Shown here piece after piece: positions 25,205 through 34,712 of a stretch of 64,000 bases of DNA. The notes under the pieces are model-generated. The model had not been told where the DNA came from and ran no database searches. It saw nothing but the letters and a program-made list of their open reading frames with translations. Source of the DNA: Pseudodesulfovibrio indicus (GTDB lineage Bacteria; Desulfobacterota; Desulfovibrionia; Desulfovibrionales; Desulfovibrionaceae); contig NZ_CP014206.1 in NCBI RefSeq assembly GCF_001563225.1, forward strand, positions 1,922,001 to 1,986,000, in the 5' to 3' direction. The first letter of the stretch is position 1; each line of letters opens with the position of its first letter. A program made the translations under genes and the position numbers.

Positions 25205-25317
25205 GATACTCCCTTGGATGGTTGCGGTTGGCCCCTTGCGGGGTGACGTGCACAAGGATGTAGCCGTTTTCCCAGTTGAAGGAAAGCGGGCGCGAGGCTG
25301 CGAAGCGGTTTTGAGGA

Positions 25318-25704
25318 TCAGTTCCGGCAGGACTTGTGGCAGCCGATGCAGCGAGTGATGTAGTTCTGCAGTTCCTGGCGGTCCAGGGGCTTGGCCAGGA
25401 ACAGGGTGGCGCCGAGCTTGAGCAGGTTGGAGATGTCGTTCAGCCCGACCACGGCGGACATGATGATGATCGGCAGGGCGTCGAACTGCTGGTCGCCGCG
25501 CAGGGTCTTGATGAGCTGCTGGCCGTCCATCTCGGGCATCATGATGTCGGTCAGGAGCAGATCGAAGTCGTTGCTGGCCATGAGGGCTTCGTAGGCGTGC
25601 TTTCCGTGCGGGCTGACATAGGCGCTGTGCCCCAATTCCTCGACGATCTTGACCGCGAGTTTCTGGGAAATCCTGTCATCTTCGGCAATGAGAATCTTGG
25701 CCAT
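25318..25704 (-). CDS. Single-domain response regulator with C-terminal Cys motif
   Basis: A 128-residue CheY-like protein: ILIAEDDRISQ, LLLTDIMMPEMDGQQL and FLAKPLDRQE hold the acidic pocket, phosphoacceptor Asp and Lys. The last residues are YITRCIGCHKSCRN, a CxxCxxxC group outside the receiver fold that could bind zinc or a thiol-reactive ligand (inference). No kinase is adjacent. It is monocistronic, 113 bases upstream of the cyclophilin gene. Confidence 0.88.
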   Translation of the reverse strand: MAKILIAEDDRISQKLAVKIVEELGHSAYVSPHGKHAYEALMASNDFDLLLTDIMMPEMDGQQLIKTLRGDQQFDALPIIIMSAVVGLNDISNLLKLGATLFLAKPLDRQELQNYITRCIGCHKSCRN

Positions 25705-25884
25705 GAAAGCTCCCCTTTTTCGAGCAACTGAGCAGTGATGGGACCCTGTAACCTGGAAATTAGCAAAAATTCAAGTTCGCGTCACCACGCAGCCGCTCGT
25801 CGGGGCAAAAAAAATAACTCGATGCCGGGTCGGGTGCGGCCGCGTCCGTCCCGCGCCGGGCGCGAGGCGGGCGCGGCCCGAAAC

Positions 25885-26127
25885 CTAAATCTTTTCGACG
25901 TGCATGGAATCACCGAATTCACAGGTGATCTTGTAGCTGCCCTGGCTGGTCTGGACAGTGTAGTCGTTGCCGGGGAACAGGGTACACGCGGGCTCGAACC
26001 CGTCGTTGACCATGATGTTTTTGGCTTCGCCGTTGGATTCGAACCGGACCGTGGTCCCGTCACCGAGAGTGATCATTTCTCCATGGTGGACGTCAGTGGG
26101 CAGGTCGGCTTCAGTAAACGATGACAT
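25885..26127 (-). CDS. Conserved-looking small protein of unknown function
   Basis: An 80-residue acidic protein starting MSSFTEADLPTDVHHGEM, with a near-perfect CAGGAGGAG ribosome site before ATG 26127. The rest alternates short strands (EMITLGDGTTVRFESNGE, SQGSYKITCEFGD) and suggests a small beta-sandwich or barrel. There are two Cys residues (PACTL, ITCEF). I do not recognise the family. It is divergent from the sigma-54 activator gene, with about 150 bases between the starts. Confidence 0.7.
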   Translation of the reverse strand: MSSFTEADLPTDVHHGEMITLGDGTTVRFESNGEAKNIMVNDGFEPACTLFPGNDYTVQTSQGSYKITCEFGDSMHVEKI

Positions 26128-26276
26128 ACGCTCCTCCTGGTAAGATGGAAAGGAATCCTCCACGGCTTGCCTATACACTGTGAAAAGATAAATGAACAGA
26201 GGAAAACCGTTCCGAAGTGCGTGGGGCTGGTTTTCGGCGGACAAGTGATGTATGGGTGATCTCAGGAGATATGCCG

Positions 26277-29147
26277 GTGAGTTCGACCATTCTCGTTGCC
26301 GACGGCGACGCCTCCATACGCAATCTGATCCAGGAGATCCTCGAAGCCAGGGGATACCGGGTGGAGACCGCCTCCAGCCCGGCGTCCGCAGCCGCGCTCA
26401 TGGCCCGGTCCGGCCCGGACCTGGTGCTGGCCGCCCACGGCGAGGACGAGGACGGCGGCGGTCTGGTGCACGAGGGCGTGCGGCTGGGGCTGGTCACGCC
26501 GGTGATCCTGCTCATCGGCGCCTCCACCGACAACCCCGGACGGCTGGCCCGGAACTGCGGGGCCATGGCCTACATCCAGAAGCCCGTGAACCGGTCCCAG
26601 CTGGAGATGCTGGTCCGGCTCGGCCTGACCGAGAACGGGCTGCGCAGGCAGGTGGTCGAGCAGGAGGCCGTGCTGTCCCGGACACGCGCCTATCTGCAAT
26701 CCATGCTCGACGCGGACGAGGGGTTGGTCTTTCTCCTGGACGCGGAGGCGCGGGTTCTCGAATACAGCGGTCCGACCGGCGAGATGCTGCGCGCGGACGC
26801 CGGGGACCCGGTGGGCCGGCCGTATCCGTCGCTCTTTCCCGACCCGGCGGCCAAGCTGCACGAGGGGGCCATCGCCAAGGCGCGCACCACGGGCGAGCCC
26901 GCGCGGCTGGAGGAGCACCGCTCCGGCATGGTCCTGGAGACCTGGGTCCGGCCGGTGGCCCTGGACGACGGGCTGGCGGGGTTCCAGGCGAACCTGCGCG
27001 ACATCACCGCCAAGCGGCGCACCGAGGCCGGGCTGGCCGAGAGCGAGAAGCAGTACCGCAGCGTGTTCGCCGGGGCGTCGGACGCCATCATCCTGGTGGA
27101 CCGCAACAAGGGGACGGTCATCGAATGCAACGACGCGGCGGCCCGCTCCCTGGGGTATGAGCCTGGCGAGATGCGCGGCATTTCCATCCAAAGCCTGGCG
27201 GCCCATCCCGAGCAGCTTGCCAGCGCCATGGCCCACGGCGGCGAGCGGGTGTCCTACGACTACCTCAAGCGGCGCAACGGTTCCTCCTTTCCGGTGGAGC
27301 TCTCCCTGAGCTATTTCAACAACGCGGGGCGCGAGGTGACCATCCTCTACGCCCAGGACATCTCCCGGCGCAAGATCGTGGAGGAGGCGTTGCGCGAGGG
27401 CGCGCGGCTCTACCGGGCCGTGGTCGAGGACCAGACCGAGCTGATCTGCCGCTACGCGCCGGACGGCGGCCTGACCTTCGTGAACAACGCCTACGAGCGG
27501 TTCCTGGGCCGGGACGAGGAGGACATGCTCGGCCGCGACTTCTTTGCCTCCCTGGGGTCCATGGAACGCCGCGTGCTGACCGAATGGCTGGAGCGGTTCG
27601 ACCAGTCCAGCCCGGCGCTGGAGCGGGAGGTGCTCCAGCTGCGGTCCGATGGCGAGGAGCGCTGGATAGCCTGGACCCACCGGGCGATTCTGAGCGACCG
27701 GAACATGGTCGTGGAGATCCAGGCCGTGGGCCGGGACGTGACCGAGCACAAGGGTGCGGAGCGGGCGCTGGCCCTGGCCACGAGGGAGAAGGAGCAGTAC
27801 CGGGTGAACCTGGAGGCCACCTTCGCCTCCATCCCGGACGCCATCCTGACCGTGGATTCCTCCCTGTCGATCATCGCCACCAACAGCGCGGCCGAGAACC
27901 TGCTCGGACTGGAGCCGGGCCGCTCGCGGGGCCAGCGGCTGGAAGAGGTGGTGGAGGGCGAGGGCAACCCGTGCGTCCAGGTGGTGCGTCAGGTCCTCAA
28001 GACCGACAAGCCGGTGCGCGGTTACGAGATCGAACTGAAGACCCCGGCCCTGGGCGAGCGCATGGTCGAGATCAACTGCTCGCCCCTGGTGGGCGGCGAC
28101 GGCGGCCATGTGGGCGCGGTCCTGGTGGTCCGCGACATCTCCCACATCGCGGACCTGGAGAAGCAGTTGCAGCAGCGGCACGGCTTTCGGGGCATCGTGG
28201 GCCGCAGCACGGCCATGCAGGACATCTATCAGCTGCTGGAGCAGCTCTCCTCCCTGGACTCCATCGTGCTCATCCTGGGCGAATCCGGCACCGGCAAGGA
28301 GCTGGCCGCCGAGGCCCTGCACTACGGCGGGCCGCGCGCGGGCAAGCCGCTGGTCAAGGTCAACTGCTCGGCCCTGTCCGAGAGTTTGCTGGAGAGCGAG
28401 CTCTTCGGCCACGTGCGCGGAGCGTTCACGGGCGCGGTGCGGGACAAGATCGGGCGCATCCAGGCGGCCCAGGGCGGGACCCTGTTCCTGGACGAGATCG
28501 GCGACATCTCCCCCATGCTCCAGCTCAAGCTGCTGCGCTTCCTGGAGCAGAAGGAATACGAGCGGGTGGGCGAGTCCAGGACCTACACCGCGGACGTGCG
28601 GATCATCGCGGCCACCAACGTGGACCTGCGCGAGTCCGTGCGGCGCGGCTCCTTTCGCGAGGACCTGTACTACCGGCTGAACGTCATGCCCGTGTACCTG
28701 CCGTCACTGCGCGACCGCCAGGCGGACATCTCCCTGCTCACCGACCACTTCCTGGCCATATTCTCCGACAATTTCGGCAAGCATTTCGAGGGGGTCTCCC
28801 CGGAGGTCATGGACCTCTTCCTGAGCTACTCCTGGCCGGGCAACGTCCGGGAGCTGAAGCACGCCCTGGAGCACGCCTGCATCCTCTCGCCCGGCAAGAT
28901 CATCGAGCTGAAGCACATCCGCAAGGATCTGGTGGAGCAGATGGCGGGCCTGCCCGCGCAGCCCGTCTTCCAGCCGCAAACCCCGGAACCGGCCCCCGGC
29001 CCGTTCACGGCGCGTCGGCCCGGCCGGGAAGACATTCTGTCGGTGCTCGACCAGTGCGCGGGCAACAAGGCATTGGCCGCGCGCAGGCTGGGCATCCATC
29101 GGGCCACCCTCTACCGCAAGCTCAGGTCCTGGGGCATCGAGCCGTAA
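26277..29147 (+). CDS. Sigma-54 transcriptional activator with degenerate receiver and four PAS domains
   Basis: A 956-residue regulator. Residues 1-115 form a receiver-like fold whose phosphoacceptor site reads DLVLAAHGEDE, so the usual Asp is lost although KPVN keeps the Lys. Four PAS domains follow (about 145-240, 260-370, 385-500, 508-625). The AAA+ core has GESGTGKE (near 668) and GAFTGA (near 716) for sigma-54 contact, and a Fis-type helix-turn-helix ends the protein (CAGNKALAARRLGIHRATLY). GTG 26277 is preferred: AGGAG lies eight bases upstream, whereas ATG 26271 is only two bases from it. It likely senses a small molecule or redox state through PAS, not phosphorylation. Confidence 0.9.
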   Translation: MSSTILVADGDASIRNLIQEILEARGYRVETASSPASAAALMARSGPDLVLAAHGEDEDGGGLVHEGVRLGLVTPVILLIGASTDNPGRLARNCGAMAYIQKPVNRSQLEMLVRLGLTENGLRRQVVEQEAVLSRTRAYLQSMLDADEGLVFLLDAEARVLEYSGPTGEMLRADAGDPVGRPYPSLFPDPAAKLHEGAIAKARTTGEPARLEEHRSGMVLETWVRPVALDDGLAGFQANLRDITAKRRTEAGLAESEKQYRSVFAGASDAIILVDRNKGTVIECNDAAARSLGYEPGEMRGISIQSLAAHPEQLASAMAHGGERVSYDYLKRRNGSSFPVELSLSYFNNAGREVTILYAQDISRRKIVEEALREGARLYRAVVEDQTELICRYAPDGGLTFVNNAYERFLGRDEEDMLGRDFFASLGSMERRVLTEWLERFDQSSPALEREVLQLRSDGEERWIAWTHRAILSDRNMVVEIQAVGRDVTEHKGAERALALATREKEQYRVNLEATFASIPDAILTVDSSLSIIATNSAAENLLGLEPGRSRGQRLEEVVEGEGNPCVQVVRQVLKTDKPVRGYEIELKTPALGERMVEINCSPLVGGDGGHVGAVLVVRDISHIADLEKQLQQRHGFRGIVGRSTAMQDIYQLLEQLSSLDSIVLILGESGTGKELAAEALHYGGPRAGKPLVKVNCSALSESLLESELFGHVRGAFTGAVRDKIGRIQAAQGGTLFLDEIGDISPMLQLKLLRFLEQKEYERVGESRTYTADVRIIAATNVDLRESVRRGSFREDLYYRLNVMPVYLPSLRDRQADISLLTDHFLAIFSDNFGKHFEGVSPEVMDLFLSYSWPGNVRELKHALEHACILSPGKIIELKHIRKDLVEQMAGLPAQPVFQPQTPEPAPGPFTARRPGREDILSVLDQCAGNKALAARRLGIHRATLYRKLRSWGIEP

Positions 29148-29288
29148 CTCTTCCTGTTTCCGGATAAATTTATAACCGTTATAACGTGTTGATCTGATGC
29201 AACGCGGTCGTTGCCCTGCTATGTTGCGGCCATGAAAGCGGTTCGGAATCACGGGCGAAGGCCGACCGGACCGGGCGGGAGCAAAGCA

Positions 29289-29615
29289 ATGAAGACGGTC
29301 AAGACCATAGAGCCGCAAGCCATAGATGTTGAGATCCAGGACGGGAGAGCGCCGCTTTTGGTGGCGTTCCTCAAACGGAACGAGCGTTACCCCACCCAGC
29401 TTGAAGTGCTGGAGGACGCCTGCCGGGATTACGGCAAGTCCGTGCGCTGTTTTCTGTACAACAGCGACTACCTGGACACCGCCACCGAGCGGTTCTCGGT
29501 GCAGGGCACGCCGACCTTCCTGCTCTTCAGCATGGGCCGAGAAGTCAACCGGCTGATCGGCGAATCCGACCGCGCCACCCTGGACGATTTCGTGCGCGAC
29601 GGGCTGAGCCGGTAA
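29289..29615 (+). CDS. Thioredoxin-fold protein lacking the CxxC motif
   Basis: A 108-residue protein. The fold is indicated by PLLVAFLKRNERYP (where thioredoxins have WAxWCGPC), VRCFLYNSDYLDTATERFSVQ and the cis-Pro loop GTPTFLLFSMGREVNRLIG. Because the active-site Cys pair is replaced by KRNE, it cannot act as a dithiol reductase and may be a binding or scaffold form. ATG 29289 follows GGGAG; an upstream ATG would add a basic tail of low coding quality. Confidence 0.78.
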   Translation: MKTVKTIEPQAIDVEIQDGRAPLLVAFLKRNERYPTQLEVLEDACRDYGKSVRCFLYNSDYLDTATERFSVQGTPTFLLFSMGREVNRLIGESDRATLDDFVRDGLSR

Positions 29616-29707
29616 GGTCCGCTCCACCTCTTGCGCGGGGACTCGACTCCCGGCTGTTTTTCCCCTAAAAGACTCCTTCGGCAACTTGCCGATGGAAACC
29701 AATACCG

Positions 29708-31057
29708 ATGAATACTCTTTTGCAGCGGCCCGCAGAGGCCGTCCGACCCCCTGAACAGTCCCACCCCGCAATGCTCCAGGTTGAGGTGACCACCCGGTGC
29801 AACCTGCGCTGCTCCATGTGCGTCAAATCCGCTCCCGGGAGCAACATCCAGGAGGCCGACCTGGACCTCGCCGCCTTCAAGCGGCTCGGCCCGTCCCTGG
29901 CCCATTGCGAGACGTTGATCCTGAACGGCATCGGCGAGCCGCTCCTCAATCCCGACCTGGTGGGCATGGCCGAGTTCGCCCGAAAGGTCATGCCCGAATC
30001 GGGCTGGATCGGCTTCCAGACCAACGGGCTGCTGGTGACCGAAAAACTGGCCGACAGCCTGGTGCGGGCCGGGGTGGATACCTTCTGCATCTCGGTGGAC
30101 ACCCTGGAGACCGGGCCCACGGGCGGGGGAGAGCTGCACGGCCGCAACGGCGCGGATCGGCTGGCCCTGGCCCTGCGCTTTCTGGACGAGGCCGGGCGTC
30201 GACACGGCAAAACCCTGCGCCTCGGCGTGGAGTTCGTGCTCATGCGCGACACCGCCGACCAGTTGGACAAGGTCATCCGCTGGGCGGCCGGGCTGGGCGC
30301 GCAGTTCGCCATCGTGTCCCACGTCCTGGCCTACAACAGGAACATGGAGTCCCAGTCCCTGTTCAATCCCAACACTCCGGCGGCCACGGCCCTGTTCGAG
30401 AAGTGGCAGGAAAAGGCTCGGGCCGAGGGACTCGATTTTCATGCACAGCACGGCGTGGCCTGGAAATTCATCAAGACCGACCGCGAAAAACGGCTGCATG
30501 AGCTGGTCAAGGGGCTGCTGAACGAGGCCCGGGAGACGGGCGTGTGGGTCCATCTGCCCCGGCTGCTGGAATGGGACCTGCGCAATCGCGGCGGGGCGGA
30601 GAAGAAGCTACAGGCCCTGTTCGAGGCGGCCCGGCGCGCGGCGGACCGCTCCGGCATCGAGCTGCGGCTGCCGCCCCTCAAGGCGCACGACGAGCGGCGC
30701 TGCCACTTCGTTGAGGAGGGCGCAACCTTCGTCACCTCGCTCGGTGACGTCAGCCCGTGCCAGTTTTTGTGGCACGGCTATACCTGCCACCTGGACGGCG
30801 GAGACAAGCTCATTCGCCCCTGGCTCTTCGGCAACATCCAGGAGCGGGACCTGCTGGATATCTGGCGGGACGGTCCCTACGCCGATTTCCGCGCCCAGGT
30901 GCTGCGCTACGAGTATCCCTACTGCTCCAATTGTCCCTTCGTGCCCTGTGACGACATCAAGGGCGCGCCCTACGAATTCGAGGCCGATTGTTTGGGGGCG
31001 ACCATCCCTTGCGGCCACTGCCTGTGGTGCATGGGCGGGCTGCAATGCCTGCTGTAG
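29708..31057 (+). CDS. Radical SAM protein with Cys-rich SPASM-like C-terminus
   Basis: A 449-residue enzyme. The radical SAM cluster motif is TTRCNLRCSMC (residues about 28-38), followed by LNGIGEPLLNPDLV. The C-terminal third has many Cys (VSPCQFLWHGYTCH, YPYCSNCPFVPCDD, IPCGHCLWCMGGLQC), as in SPASM/twitch domains that bind additional clusters. Members mature peptides or modify proteins; no peptide substrate gene was recognised nearby. The preceding thioredoxin-fold gene is 92 bases upstream. The function is therefore open. Confidence 0.87.
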   Translation: MNTLLQRPAEAVRPPEQSHPAMLQVEVTTRCNLRCSMCVKSAPGSNIQEADLDLAAFKRLGPSLAHCETLILNGIGEPLLNPDLVGMAEFARKVMPESGWIGFQTNGLLVTEKLADSLVRAGVDTFCISVDTLETGPTGGGELHGRNGADRLALALRFLDEAGRRHGKTLRLGVEFVLMRDTADQLDKVIRWAAGLGAQFAIVSHVLAYNRNMESQSLFNPNTPAATALFEKWQEKARAEGLDFHAQHGVAWKFIKTDREKRLHELVKGLLNEARETGVWVHLPRLLEWDLRNRGGAEKKLQALFEAARRAADRSGIELRLPPLKAHDERRCHFVEEGATFVTSLGDVSPCQFLWHGYTCHLDGGDKLIRPWLFGNIQERDLLDIWRDGPYADFRAQVLRYEYPYCSNCPFVPCDDIKGAPYEFEADCLGATIPCGHCLWCMGGLQCLL

Positions 31058-31080
31058 GCGGGATCACTCCGGCAGAAGAA

Positions 31081-31118
31081 AAGGGACGCACGGCCTGGCC
31101 GCGCGTCCCTTTTTTTCG
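31081..31118. terminator. Bidirectional terminator between radical SAM gene and the polyamine operon
   Basis: Arms AAGGGACGC and GCGTCCCTT with an eleven-base loop, followed by TTTTTTT on the plus strand and preceded by AGAAAAGGG (A-rich) for the minus strand. It closes two convergent units. Confidence 0.85.
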
Positions 31119-31132
31119 TCGTGGTGGTCTGC

Positions 31133-32014
31133 CTAGTCCGCGAAGGTCTCGCCGTCCAGGGTCATGACCGGCCAGTAGTGCCTTGGCCTGCGGTCGCGGA
31201 AGAACCCCCAGCCCGCGCGGAAGTTTCGGATCTCCTCGAAATCCGCCTCGGCCGTGAGCACGGCCTGGGTGGCGCGGTCCGCGTCCGCCACCAGCTCGCC
31301 CATGGGGTCGGTGATGAAGGACGAGCCGTAGAAGGTCATGGTCACGTCGTCGTCGGTCTCGGTGCCGATCCGGTTGGAGGCGCAGACCGGCAGGATGTTG
31401 GCCGCCGCGTGGCCCTGCTGCGTGCGCCGCCAGTGGGGCATGGAGTCGCAGTCGGGCATGGTCGGTTCACTGCCGATGGCCGTGGGGTAGAGGAGCACGT
31501 CCGCGCCGAGCAGGGCCATGGAGCGGGCCGCCTCCGGGTACCACTGGTCCCAGCAGATGCCCACCCCGACGTTGCCGAAGGCGGTTTCCCAGACCTTGAA
31601 GCCGGTGTCGCCGGGATTGAAGTAGTACTTCTCCTCGTAGCCCGGCCCCTGGGGGATGTGGGTCTTGCGGTACAGGCCAAGCATGGTTCCGTCCGCGTCC
31701 ATCATGGCCACGGAGTTGTAGAACGCCTTGCCCGCGCGCTCGAAGAAGGACACGGGCAGGACCACGCCGAGCTCCCTGGCCAGCGCCGAAAAACGGGCCA
31801 GCAGGGGGTCGTCGAGGGAGGCCTCGTGCGCCAGGGAGAAGTACTCGAGTTTCTGCTTCTTGCAGAAGTACGGCCCTTCGAACAGCTCCTGAAGCAGGAT
31901 GATCTGGCCGCCCAGGGAGGCCGCTTCGCGGACCAGGGCTTCGGCCCGGTCCACGTTGGCCGCAAGGTCGTCGGTGCAGGCCATCTGGGTGACGGCCAGG
32001 GTGGTCTTGGTCAT
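31133..32014 (-). CDS. aguB: N-carbamoylputrescine amidase
   Basis: A 293-residue nitrilase-superfamily hydrolase. The Glu-Lys-Cys triad is visible in LLQELFEGPYFC, LYRKTHIPQGPGYEEKYYF and VGICWDQWYPEAARSMAL. The GPGYEEKYYFNPGDTGF and WDQWYPE blocks are characteristic of N-carbamoylputrescine amidases (AguB). It releases ammonia and CO2 from N-carbamoylputrescine to give putrescine. It lies 9 bases downstream of aguA, the previous step. Confidence 0.93.
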   Translation of the reverse strand: MTKTTLAVTQMACTDDLAANVDRAEALVREAASLGGQIILLQELFEGPYFCKKQKLEYFSLAHEASLDDPLLARFSALARELGVVLPVSFFERAGKAFYNSVAMMDADGTMLGLYRKTHIPQGPGYEEKYYFNPGDTGFKVWETAFGNVGVGICWDQWYPEAARSMALLGADVLLYPTAIGSEPTMPDCDSMPHWRRTQQGHAAANILPVCASNRIGTETDDDVTMTFYGSSFITDPMGELVADADRATQAVLTAEADFEEIRNFRAGWGFFRDRRPRHYWPVMTLDGETFAD

Positions 32015-32023
32015 TCGTTGCTC

Positions 32024-33148
32024 CTAGAACACGGGCAGGGGAGCGCCCTTGGGTTGCTGCTGGGTGATGCAGTGGATGCCGCCGCCCCCGGCGAAGATGT
32101 CCAGGCTCGGGAGCTGGATCACCTCGTGACCCGGGAACGCTTCGCACATCAGCCTGAAGGCGGTCTCGTCCATGGGGTCGTCGAAGGACGACATGACGAT
32201 GCCGTTGTTGGCGATGTAGAAGTTGATGTAGCTCAGGTCCATGCGCCAGTCCCCGTTGTACCGGGGGGTGGGCTGGGGCATGCGGAGGATCTCGAAGGAC
32301 CGGCCCTTGGCGTCTTTGGCCGCTTCCAGGCGCTTGATCGCGTCCTGCGACACCTGGAAGTTGGGGTCGTCGGGATCGGTGCAGTCGTGGACCATGACCA
32401 CGCCGGGCCGCGCGAAGCAGGCCAGGATGTCCACGTGGCCGTTGGTCTCGTCGTCCTCCAGCCCGTTGCCGAGCCAGACGGTCTTCTCCACGCCCAGGTA
32501 GGCGGCGAACAGGTCCTCGAAGTCCTGTCTCGTGAAGCCCGCGTTGCGCCTGGGGTCGAACTGGACCTGCTCGGTGGTCAGGAGCGTGCCCTCGCCGTCG
32601 GCATGGATGCCGCCGCCCTCGATGATGCAGGGCGCGGCGTACCGGCGCATCTTGAGGTGCTCCAGGACCATCAGGGCCATGGCCTCGTCGTAGCCGCCCT
32701 CGTAGCGGGCGATGTGGCCCCAGTCGTTGAAGACCCAGTCCACTCCGGCCACGCCGCCCTTGCCGTCCACCACGAGCAGCCACGCGCCACGCCGCCGCTT
32801 GCCGTCCACCACGAAGGTGGGGGCCGAGTCGCGGGACCAGGAATCGCGGCGCTCTCATGGGCACCAGGGTCACGGCGTCGCCGCACATGGCGGCGGCCTG
32901 GTCCAGCAGCTCGGGACGAGAGAGAGAATCATGTATACGGGCTCGAACCGGCTGATGGCCTTGGCCACCTCGGCAAAGGCCAGCCGGGGCCGGTCCATGC
33001 CGCAAACGGCCAGGCCGAGGGCTTGCAAGGCCAGATCATCCAGGTGGCCTCGTGCTCGGCGATCATTCGGCCCGGGCATGAACAGCCCGTGCGCAGGCCC
33101 GGTGCGCGGACCGGGGGACGCGGATGGGGGATACGGGAGTGTGGCCAT
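32024..33148 (-). pseudogene. aguA: Agmatine deiminase, 5' third disrupted by small frameshifts
   Basis: The last 262 codons (from about 32812) are an intact agmatine deiminase: FNDWGHIARYEGGYD, CIIEGGGIHADGEGT and the catalytic Cys in GGGGIHCITQQQP. The 5' part exists but in shifting frames: MATLPYPPSASPGPR at ATG 33148 (AGGAAGAGG upstream), then EHEATWMIWPCKPSAWP in another frame, AFAEVAKAISRFEPVYMI in the first, SRPELLDQAAAMCGDAVTLV in a third, and DSWSRDSAPTFVVDGK back in the main frame. Each piece is a proper family segment, so the gene is whole apart from about four single-base indels. Sequencing error is at least as likely as real decay. Confidence 0.85.
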
Positions 33149-33200
33149 TGTTCCTCTTCCTGCCTGTGCAGGGTTGGTTGTCGTTTCGTCCGACCGTACC

Positions 33201-34702
33201 TTAAACGGCCGTGTTGATCATCACATGTTTCGTGACCAGGTAATCACCGACCGCCTCGGCGGACAAATCCTGATGCCGAAACCGGACTGCTTGAAGCCGC
33301 CGTGCGGGGTCTCCGACGCCAGCGGCAGGTGGTCGTTAACCCAGACCGTTCCCGAATCTCCAAGGCCGTTTGCGATCGCCAGCATGGTGCGGGCCACGTC
33401 CCGCGGATGAAAGACCGAGGAGGCCAGGACCGGAAAGACCACGTCGTTGCCCATGCGCGATGGCCTCGGCTTCGTCCTTGAAGGACTGGACCGTGATCAC
33501 CGGGCCGAAGACGCGACAGACCTCGGCTCGCTGAGAGACTGGACCACCGGGCCGAAGACCTCCTGCTGGACGATCTCGGAATCCTGGCGCACGTCGGTGA
33601 TGACCGTGGGCTTGTAGAAATGCCCGGCGCGGTCGAGGGTCTCGCCGCCGCAGAGCACGGACGCGCCGTCCTTTCTGGCGCGGTCCACGAAGCCCGCGAC
33701 CATCTCCAGGTGACGGCCGGAGATCATGGAGCCCATCATGGTGTCCGGGGCGAAGGGGTCGCCCACGACCACCGCGTTCATGGCCTTGGTCATGGCCTCG
33801 CAGACCTGGTCCTTGATGGATTCGTGACAGATGATGCGGGTGGCGGCGGTGCAGTCCTGTCCGGAGTTGCAGAAGGCGGCCACCGAGAGCTTCTCGGCCA
33901 CCAGGTCGATGTCGGCGTCGTCGAAGACCAGGCAGGGGGCCTTGCCGCCCAGCTCCAGATGCACGCGCTTGACCGTGTCGGCGGCGGACTTCATGACCGC
34001 CTTGCCGGTTTCTGTGGCGCCGGTCAGGCTGACCATGCGGATGTCGGGGTGCGAGGTGAGCAGGTTGCCCACGTTGCCCGCCACCACGTTGACCACGCCG
34101 TCGGGGATGCCCGCCTCGGCGGTCAGTTCGCCCAGCATGAGCGAGGTGCGCGGGGTCAGGGTGGCCGGTTTGAGCACCGCGGTGCAGCCCGCGGCCAGGG
34201 CCGGGCCGATCTTCCACACGCCCATGAGCAGGGGGTAGTTCCAGGGGGCGATCTGGCCCACGGGACCCACCGGGTCGCGGCGGTAGATGGAGGTGAAGCC
34301 GGGGGCGAATTCTCCCGCGTGGTGGCCGGAGGTGTCGCGCGCCGCGGCGGCGAAGAAGCGCAGGTTGTTGATGCAGAACGGCAGGTCCGCGCCGAGGCTG
34401 AGGAAGGCGTAGGGCTTGCCCGTGTCCTCGGATTCGATGCGCGCGAACTCCTCCATGCGCGCCTCAAGCAGGTCGGCCAGCTTCCACAGGGCGGCGGAAC
34501 GGTCGGACGGGGTCAGGCCGGACCAGCGCCCGTCCTCGAAGGCGGTCTTGGCCGCCTCCACCGCGCGCAGGACGTCCTTTTCTCCGGCCTTGGCCACGGT
34601 GGCCACAATCTCGCCGGTGGCCGGGTTCTCGACTTCCACGCGAGCGCCGTCGGCGGCGTCGGTCCACTGGCCGTTGATCCACAATTTCATGTCGTTGCTC
34701 AT
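33201..34702 (-). pseudogene. Aldehyde dehydrogenase (gamma-aminobutyraldehyde type), 3' quarter disrupted by indels
   Basis: About 390 codons from ATG 34702 are an intact NAD(P)-dependent aldehyde dehydrogenase: GQIAPWNYPLLMGVWKIGPA, LTGATETGKAVM, HLELGGKAPCLVFDDAD and the active-site Cys in FCNSGQDCTAATR. It should oxidise 4-aminobutanal to GABA. From about 33550 onward the frame is lost: a short imperfect duplication of the GAGGTCTTCGGCCCGGT segment and several inserted bases separate RVFGPVITVQSFKDEAEAIA, NDVVF, GTVWVNDHLPLASETPHGGF and the final DYLVTKHVMINTAV ending at 33201. Placement between patA and aguA fits PatD. The disruption continues into aguA, which suggests a poor-consensus segment. 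Confidence 0.85.
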
Positions 34703-34712
34703 GGGAATCCTC

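Noticed and set aside
33336..34217. Separate 293-codon gene opposite patD reading
   Set aside because: It is a shifted-frame reading of the aldehyde dehydrogenase that joins real codons only near its end because of the indels.
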